Assembly (NCBI GenBank): GCA_014804645.1
Contig: JAAUZI010000027.1
Coordinates: 111,439-175,438 of the forward strand
Direction: 5' to 3'
Source: Lachnospiraceae bacterium
GTDB lineage: Bacteria > Bacillota > Clostridia > Lachnospirales > Lachnospiraceae
DNA: 64,000 nt
This document shows positions 59,094-64,000 of this stretch, piece after piece (within the stretch, counting starts at the first letter, position 1; each line of letters begins with the position of its first letter). The notes under the pieces are model-generated. The model was not told the DNA's origin, did not search any database, and saw only the letters and a program-made list of their open reading frames with translations. A program made the position numbers and the translations under genes.

Positions 59094-60848
59094 ATGGACT
59101 GCAAGGAAAAAATATTGTCTGAAGACTATGTGGATATCGTGGTGGATTTTCCGGTGGATATTCTTTTATCGCGGGCACCGGATATATGCTATATCCCCCT
59201 GGGGGAGGGCTATTCGGTGGTATACGACAATCTGCTGACGGCGGCGGAGCGCTGGCGGGGAGCGTACCAATACCGTTTTACTCCCAAGGTGTATGGGCTG
59301 ATGGAACTTAAGTCCGCAGGTACAGGGGAGATGAGAGCGGCACAGCTGTCTGAGCCTTTTGATTCCACACCCCTGATCTCCAGCGGAATACTGTCGGTGC
59401 AGAGACAACCGCTCAATCTCACGGGGCGGGGCTGCATCTTCTGCTGTATAGATACGGGGGTGGATTACACATCCCCCGTTTTTCGCAACGAGGATGGCAG
59501 CACAAGGATACTGGCGATATGGGATCAGACCATACAGGACGGTCCTGCTCCCCAGGGGCTTTATTTTGGCACAGAATATACCAGAGAGCAGATCAATGCG
59601 GCGCTGCAGGCGGAGGACCCCTATAGCATCGTCCCCAGCCGGGATACCGAAGGGCATGGCAGCGCCCTGACGGGGGTGGCGGCGGGCAGCAATCTGGGAA
59701 ATGGGACTGTGTATCTTGGGGCGGCGCCTCAGGCGGATATTCTGGTGGTAAAGCTGAAACAGTGCAAGGACTATCTGAGGCAATATTATTACTTGCCGGA
59801 TGATGTGCCGGCCTACACGGAGGCGGATATCATGCTGGCCATACGGTATGCAGATTCCTTTGCGGAGGCATTTAAAAGGCCAGTGGTAATGTGTCTGGGG
59901 GTAGGGACCAATATGGGGGACCACAACAGAAGCGGCTTTCTGTCCAGATATTTGAGCTGTATGGGCGGGTACCGCAGCCGGGTCATGGTGGTGGCCGGAG
60001 GAAATGAGGGCAATGCAGCCCATCATTTCTTTGGGCAGATTCCTACGGATCTGGGGCGTAGAGACAGCTATAAGGACGTGGAAATACGGGTGGCGGAGGG
60101 TGTCAGAGGCTTTATCATGGAGTTTTGGGGCAGTGTGCCGGATCTGTTCAATGTGATCATACGTTCCCCGGGCGGTGAGACCATTCCGCCCATACGTCTG
60201 GGCGTGGAGACGGAGACCACCCATCGCTTTATCTATGAGAGGACGGTTATCACGGTACAGAGCGTATTGGTGGAGGCCAACACCGGGGAGCAGCTGATTG
60301 TGTTCCGGGTGAGCCAGCCCACGGCGGGAATCTGGAATTTCCGGGTGACGGCGGCAGGGCAGCTTTACAATGGCGATTTTCACCTGTGGCTGCCCATCAC
60401 GGATTTCCTGACGGCAGAGTGCTATTTCTTAAGCCCTGACCCTTATACCACGTTGACGGAGCCGTCCATGGCGGACCGGGTGATCAGCGTCTCCACCTAC
60501 AATGACGCTAACAACAGCTTTTTCCTGGAATCCGGCAGGGGCTTTGCCAGAATGGGGCAGATCTGCCCGGACATAGCGGCTCCCGGCGTCAATATCTCCA
60601 CCATCTACGGGCGGCGCACCGGCAGCAGCCTGTCCGCAGCGCTGACCGCCGGAGCCGCCGCACAGTTCATGCAGTGGGCCGTGGTGGAGGGCAACAGTCT
60701 GCTGGCGGAGACGGAGGAAGTGCGCAACTACTTTATCCAGGGGGCGGTCCGGTCGGCGGAGATCAGCTATCCCAGCAGAGAGTGGGGATATGGACGGTTG
60801 AATCTGAGGCGGGTGTTTGATGTGTTGGCGGGGGTGACGGGAGGGTGA
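59094..60848 (+). CDS. S8 family subtilase (CspB-like)
   Basis: 584 residues, no signal peptide. Subtilisin triad: Asp in CIDTGVDYTSP (about 120), His in DTEGHGSALTGVAAG (about 186) and Ser in RTGSSLSAALTAG (about 510); oxyanion Asn in VAGGNEGN. A long insert of about 130 residues (EIRVAEGVRGFIMEFWG ... LWLPITDFLTAECYF) before the Ser is the jelly-roll seen in Csp-type clostridial proteases. A short N-terminal prodomain-like stretch is present. In C. perfringens CspB acts in germination; other members are of unknown role. No sporulation genes are nearby to decide. Confidence 0.88.
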   Translation: MDCKEKILSEDYVDIVVDFPVDILLSRAPDICYIPLGEGYSVVYDNLLTAAERWRGAYQYRFTPKVYGLMELKSAGTGEMRAAQLSEPFDSTPLISSGILSVQRQPLNLTGRGCIFCCIDTGVDYTSPVFRNEDGSTRILAIWDQTIQDGPAPQGLYFGTEYTREQINAALQAEDPYSIVPSRDTEGHGSALTGVAAGSNLGNGTVYLGAAPQADILVVKLKQCKDYLRQYYYLPDDVPAYTEADIMLAIRYADSFAEAFKRPVVMCLGVGTNMGDHNRSGFLSRYLSCMGGYRSRVMVVAGGNEGNAAHHFFGQIPTDLGRRDSYKDVEIRVAEGVRGFIMEFWGSVPDLFNVIIRSPGGETIPPIRLGVETETTHRFIYERTVITVQSVLVEANTGEQLIVFRVSQPTAGIWNFRVTAAGQLYNGDFHLWLPITDFLTAECYFLSPDPYTTLTEPSMADRVISVSTYNDANNSFFLESGRGFARMGQICPDIAAPGVNISTIYGRRTGSSLSAALTAGAAAQFMQWAVVEGNSLLAETEEVRNYFIQGAVRSAEISYPSREWGYGRLNLRRVFDVLAGVTGG

Positions 60849-60859
60849 GACAAAAAAAT

Positions 60860-60884
60860 GCTTTCAGAAATCAAATCTGAAAGC
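60860..60884 (+). other. Hairpin after the subtilase gene
   Basis: GCTTTCAGA (60860-60868) with TCTGAAAGC (60876-60884), no T-run. It may be part of a tandem terminator, or mark the outer end of the IS1182-type remnant. Confidence 0.5.
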
Positions 60885-60899
60885 GTCAGACTGTAGACA

Positions 60900-60928
60900 A
60901 AGTCCGAGGCATCCACCTCGGACTTTTC
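60900..60928 (+). terminator. Intrinsic terminator
   Basis: AAGTCCGAGG (60900-60909) with CCTCGGACTT (60916-60925) and TT beyond. Ends the subtilase transcript and shields it from the IS remnant. Confidence 0.75.
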
Positions 60929-61018
60929 TCGTCATAAGATCCTAAAAATGTGTGTTTTCAGGACTTTATGGCTCTTTTGTGGCATAATTGAAGTATCAAA
61001 TAAAGGTGGTATACTTCT

Positions 61019-62160
61019 ATGATGACTCAGAATGCCGATAAGAAAAGAGAACAAATTCGGATGTTCTGTATGGACGACATGATTCCTCAGGATTATCTTC
61101 TCGGGATGATTGATAAAGATTCCTTTTATCCAGTACCTATACGGAATCAGAAGTATGTGCCAGACAGTGAAAGAGATTGAAGTTAATATCGCTTACAGGT
61201 GGTTTCTCGGTCTTGAAATGATGGATAAGGTTCCCTATTTCTCCACCTTTGGAAAGAACTATACCCGCAGATTCAGGGATACAGACCTCTTTGAACAGAT
61301 ATTTTCCCATATACTGCAGGAATGTTATAAATTTGAGCTGATAGGCCCTACAAAGGTTTTTGTGGATGTTACACATGTGAAAGCCCGTGCAAACAAGAAG
61401 ATGCAGAAACGTATTGCCCATGAGGAAACCCTGTTATTTGAATAAATCTTGAAGAAGGAGATCAATGAAGACCGCGAAACCCATAGAAAACATCCCCTGA
61501 AAGAAAAAGATGATGATAATGTGGATCCGCCATCCACTGGTTCAGGGGGTGGGGAAGAGAAAACCATCAAGGAAAGCACCTCTGATCCTGAAAGCGGATG
61601 GTTCCGAAAGGGTGAGCATAAAAATGTATTTTCCTATGCGGTACAGACTGCCTGTGATAAGAACGGCTGGATTCTGGGCCATAGTGTACATCCCGGGAAT
61701 CACCACGACAGCAGGACTTTCAAAGTATTGTATGACAAGATAAAGGACATCGGAATAGAAACTCTGATAGCAGATGCAGGATATAAAACGCCAGCGATAG
61801 CAAAACTGCTGATAGACGATGGGATCCATCCTCTGCTGCCGTATAAAAGACCGATGACCAAAGAAGGATTTTCAGAAAATATGAGTATGTTTATGATGAG
61901 TATTATGATTGTTACATCTGCCCGAATAATCAGGTACTGACATATAGTACAACGAACAGGAATGGATACCGAGAATACAAAAGCTGTGGGGCTGTCTGTG
62001 GGGGATGTCCTTATCTTTCGCAATGCACGGAAAGCAAAGAGCATGTCAAAGCGGTAACGCGCCATATTTGGGAGCCGTATCTGGAAATGTGCGAAGATAT
62101 CCGCCAGCCCCTTGGCATGAAAGAAATATACTCTCTGCGAAAAGAAACGATACTACTTTT
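61019..62160 (+). pseudogene. Decayed IS1182-family transposase
   Basis: Pieces of one transposase in different frames. Frame from 61019: MMTQNADKKREQIRMFCMDD; then an internal deletion of about 30 codons with frame change, resuming IQYLYGIRSMCQTVKEIEVN and FGKNYTRRFRDTDLFEQIFSH to a stop at 61443-61445; then KKEINEDRETHRKHPLK to HPGNHHDSRTF, IADAGYKTPAIAK and PYKRPMTKEGF; a frameshift near 61876; then YICPNNQVLTYSTTNRNGYREYKSCG and TRHIWEPYLEMCEDIRQ in another frame, ending at RKET. The last part of the family (IFGTAKE...) is missing. It cannot make active transposase. The region is more AT-rich than the rest of the window. Confidence 0.9.
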
Positions 62161-62287
62161 GCAGCCATGTGAGCGGTAACCCCAAAATGAATCGGAACTG
62201 CGTTGTCTGATGGCATCTTATTTTTTGAAGGTGACAAGGCAGAGAGGGACAATGGAACAAAGCATATGGCTTAAGTAGCAGAGATGT

Positions 62288-62551
62288 CTAGTACTGCGGA
62301 TAATTTTTCTTAATACGGTTAGGAATCAGTTCCACCTTTACGACTTCCTGCAATTCTGCGGCTGTCTGTTCCGCAGTTGCTGCGGAACAGGGAATGACCA
62401 TCCCTTTCTTGCGCAGACGGCTGATCCAGTTATAAAAAGTACTTGGATTGATATCATTTGCCTAGCACCATTGATAATCGGAGAGACCGCTCTGGCGACA
62501 CTCCATGATAAACTTAAAATGTTCATCGGAAGAAATATGTTTTGCTCTCAT
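62288..62551 (-). pseudogene. Remnant of an IS66-type TnpA-like gene
   Basis: Minus-strand frame of 88 codons: MRAKHISSDEHFKFIMECRQ, SGLSDYQWC, an in-frame TAG, then ANDINPSTFYNWISRLRKKG. This is the helix-turn-helix start of IS66 accessory proteins. TnpB and TnpC are absent. 62161-62287 holds no gene I can support, and 62552-62745 is AT-rich with nothing recognisable. Confidence 0.75.
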
Positions 62552-62745
62552 AAATGTCGGTCCCCATAGTAGATTAAAATGCTTGCATTCTCGCAAACAA
62601 ATGGAGTGAAATGTTTGCATTTCCTACTAACAATTATAGTAATTATTGGTGGCAGATGGAATTCGCCCTGAAATTAGTCGCTTACTTTCATTCAAGGAAA
62701 AATCAATGCGGAGAAATCTGGAAAAAGTACAGCAATAATTAAACG

Positions 62746-62761
62746 CAACTATAAATAGTTG
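62746..62761. promoter_or_regulatory. Perfect inverted repeat over the -35, candidate operator
   Basis: CAACTA, spacer TAAA, TAGTTG. It overlaps the first three bases of the -35 of the regulator promoter, the expected place for autoregulation by the XRE protein encoded downstream. Confidence 0.5.
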
Positions 62762-62787
62762 CAGCTGATAATGTACAATGATATAAT
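62759..62787 (+). promoter_or_regulatory. Promoter of the XRE-TPR regulator
   Basis: TTGCAG (62759-62764), 17-base spacer, TATAAT (62782-62787), 70 bases before the ATG at 62859. Confidence 0.8.
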
Positions 62788-62858
62788 GCAATCAGTGTAT
62801 GACACACAAAAAGCAGATGGCATTGCATTTTTATATATTACTGGTGGAGGAATGAGCC

Positions 62859-63854
62859 ATGGCAATTTTTACAATGGGAGAAGTGATTAAGCGCAGCCGT
62901 AAAGCGTTGGGTATAACACAGGAGGAATTGGCAGATGGCATTTGTACGCCAGGAGGGTTATCAAGAATTGAAAATGGTAATAGGGAACCATCCCATGCCA
63001 AATTTGTCGCATTGATGCAGCGGTTGGGACAATGGGATGACAGTTATGATTTGTTTGTCGGGGATGCATATTTTGATATTGCTGATCTACAAAATGAAAT
63101 TCGGAATTGTATCACTCAGAGGGACTTTGAAAAGGCGCAGAATTTATTGAGCCAATATGAAGAGAAGATTGGCAAGGAGTCTGTTGAAGGAATGTATAAG
63201 CAATTCTTGCTGCTGGAGAGGCTAATCTGTGTTGACCAGGGAGTTATAAAGAAAGAGCATATTAAGGATTTACAGCAGATATTGCAGATCACCGTACCCA
63301 GTTATGGACAGAAAAAGTTGCATCAGCTGTTGCTTAATAACCAGGAGATTATGATCATTAACAATATGGCGATTGCATATGCGGAAAATGGCATGCGCTC
63401 ACTGGCAATCAGTATGTTGCAGGAACTGGATGAACTCCTAAAAGATAGGTTTATGAATTGCCGTGAGCGTATGTATCTAAGAGCTCCCATTCTGCTTAAT
63501 TTAATCAAATATCTGGGTTTGGAGGCACGCTATACGGAAGGGCTCCGGTTGGCAGACAATACGATTAAAGAACTGACAGCATATGGCAAGACACTTTTTA
63601 TTCCAGAAATTCATTTTGATATTGCCTGGATGCTGATACAAATGGATCGGACGAAATATCATCAACAGATACTGGATGAATTCCTGCAGTCCTGCTACGG
63701 CCGTATATCCCAGCGCCAATATGTAAGTGCACGATTTGTAATAGATTATCTTAAACAGAATGTGTCGGAACTAGCCCATGATGTCAAAGTACTTCATTGT
63801 GAGGCGGTTCTATGCAGGCAAGCAGAACTGGACTATCAGCAGATGGATCTGTGA
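62859..63854 (+). CDS. XRE-type regulator with TPR-like C-terminal domain
   Basis: 331 residues from the ATG at 62859 (TGGAGG eight bases upstream; the ATG at 62874 is also possible). The N-terminal 65 residues are an XRE helix-turn-helix (VIKRSRKALGITQEELADGICTPGGLSRIENGNREPS). The rest is all-helical, with TPR-like pairs (QRDFEKAQNLLSQYEEKIG, NNMAIAYAENGMRSLAISMLQEL). This is the plan of RRNPP regulators (Rgg, PlcR, PrgX), which bind short imported peptides. A convergent mini-gene with a signal peptide overlaps its 3' end. The gene is AT-richer than the glycan genes and lies beside IS relics, so it may be acquired. Peptide sensing is inferred. Confidence 0.85.
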   Translation: MAIFTMGEVIKRSRKALGITQEELADGICTPGGLSRIENGNREPSHAKFVALMQRLGQWDDSYDLFVGDAYFDIADLQNEIRNCITQRDFEKAQNLLSQYEEKIGKESVEGMYKQFLLLERLICVDQGVIKKEHIKDLQQILQITVPSYGQKKLHQLLLNNQEIMIINNMAIAYAENGMRSLAISMLQELDELLKDRFMNCRERMYLRAPILLNLIKYLGLEARYTEGLRLADNTIKELTAYGKTLFIPEIHFDIAWMLIQMDRTKYHQQILDEFLQSCYGRISQRQYVSARFVIDYLKQNVSELAHDVKVLHCEAVLCRQAELDYQQMDL

Positions 63855-63924
63855 TGGAGGAAGAACAAGTGCTGGCTGTGATCAGGATGCCTAAGATAAC
63901 GAGAATGGAAATAAATCTTTTCAT
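63784..63924 (-). CDS. Candidate signalling-peptide precursor, convergent with the regulator
   Basis: 46 codons on the minus strand, ATG at 63924, stop at 63784-63786. It reads MKRFISILVILGILITA, then STCSSSITDPSADSP and VLLACIEPPHNEVL: a basic start, a 14-residue hydrophobic core and a polar tail, i.e. a signal peptide plus a short mature part. AAAGGTAGG lies seven bases before the ATG on its strand. It overlaps the last 71 bases of the regulator gene in antisense. Short exported peptides encoded next to, and sometimes overlapping, RRNPP regulators are their cognate pheromones. No promoter is confidently seen in 63925-64000. Confidence 0.5.
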   Translation of the reverse strand: MKRFISILVILGILITASTCSSSITDPSADSPVLLACIEPPHNEVL

Positions 63925-64000
63925 GGTTGTACCTACCTTTCGTTGTTGAGTCAAAGTATTTTGTTAAATACATTGATAAATGTTAATTGGAATTTTAATG

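Noticed and set aside
62046..62252. Minus-strand open frame of 68 codons between the IS remnants
   Set aside because: It is antisense to the tail of the IS1182 remnant with no recognisable motif or ribosome site.
63854..63949. A 31-codon + strand ORF overlapping the regulator stop as TGATG (MEEEQVLAVIRMPKITRMEI and on)
   Set aside because: It has no signal-like core or clear ribosome site and is antisense to the better-formed minus-strand mini-gene; one of the two must be chance, and this one is weaker.
1..64000. CRISPR arrays, tRNA and rRNA genes, prophage attachment sites
   Set aside because: No regularly spaced direct repeats with unique spacers, no cloverleaf with a GTTCRA-type loop and no rRNA-like stretch were seen. 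The dispersed repeats described here are palindromic and single or in pairs, unlike CRISPR.

Overview
The window looks like a chromosomal segment of a Gram-positive anaerobe of the Clostridia, most likely a Lachnospiraceae-type gut bacterium. The reasons are the GC-moderate coding style, strong GGAGG ribosome sites, Wzm/Wzt-type polymer export next to GH25 lysozymes and LCP proteins, an RsgI-like anti-sigma factor, a CspB-like subtilase, and IS1182/IS66 relics. This is an inference from gene content, not from a marker gene. Almost everything is on the + strand; the only intact long minus-strand gene is at 13677-14834.

Layout. 1-13.7 kb: cell-surface glycan genes. These are the 3' end of a PseG-like hydrolase, a membrane SGNH protein, a GtrII-like plus GtrB-like pair, an acyltransferase-3, WecE (dTDP-Fuc4N aminotransferase), three polytopic membrane proteins and three glycosyltransferases. 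13.7-22.5 kb: a minus-strand SGNH-like protein, then two related membrane-anchored GH25 lysozymes interleaved with rmlB, rmlA and rmlC. 22.5-31.1 kb: ABC polysaccharide exporter (permease plus ATPase with a Wzt-like C-terminal domain), a methyltransferase-kinase fusion resembling WbdD, and two large GT2 proteins. 31.2-35.3 kb: a solute-binding lipoprotein, a Cys-rich exported peptide and an ECF sigma/RsgI-like anti-sigma pair. 35.4-39.1 kb: an IbrA/IbrB-like pair and a membrane transglutaminase. 39.1-44.4 kb: a dlt-like D-aminoacylation set headed by an Asp/Glu racemase. 44.4-53.9 kb: MBL hydrolase, lipoprotein, phosphosugar mutase, GT2 genes, a WcaJ-like initiating transferase and an LCP ligase. 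53.9-60.9 kb: glmS, HtrA-like protease, ClpX-like unfoldase and a subtilase. 60.9-64 kb: decayed insertion sequences and an XRE-TPR regulator with a convergent signal-peptide-bearing mini-gene.

How it fits together. Precursors (GlmS, phosphosugar mutase, RmlABC, WecE) feed a glycan started on undecaprenyl phosphate (WcaJ-like) and extended by many GT2/GT4 enzymes. It is probably capped by the WbdD-like protein, exported by the ABC pair and attached to peptidoglycan by the LCP protein. GtrII/GtrB, acyltransferase-3 and the dlt-like set would decorate it.

The most unusual signal is non-coding. Two families of imperfect palindromes (family A, about 105-110 nt, 4 full copies; family B, about 75 nt, 8 full, partial or degenerate copies) sit just upstream of ribosome sites in the same orientation as the downstream gene. 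Both show compensatory base changes in their stems, which argues for conserved structure rather than coding. Neither family is one I can name.
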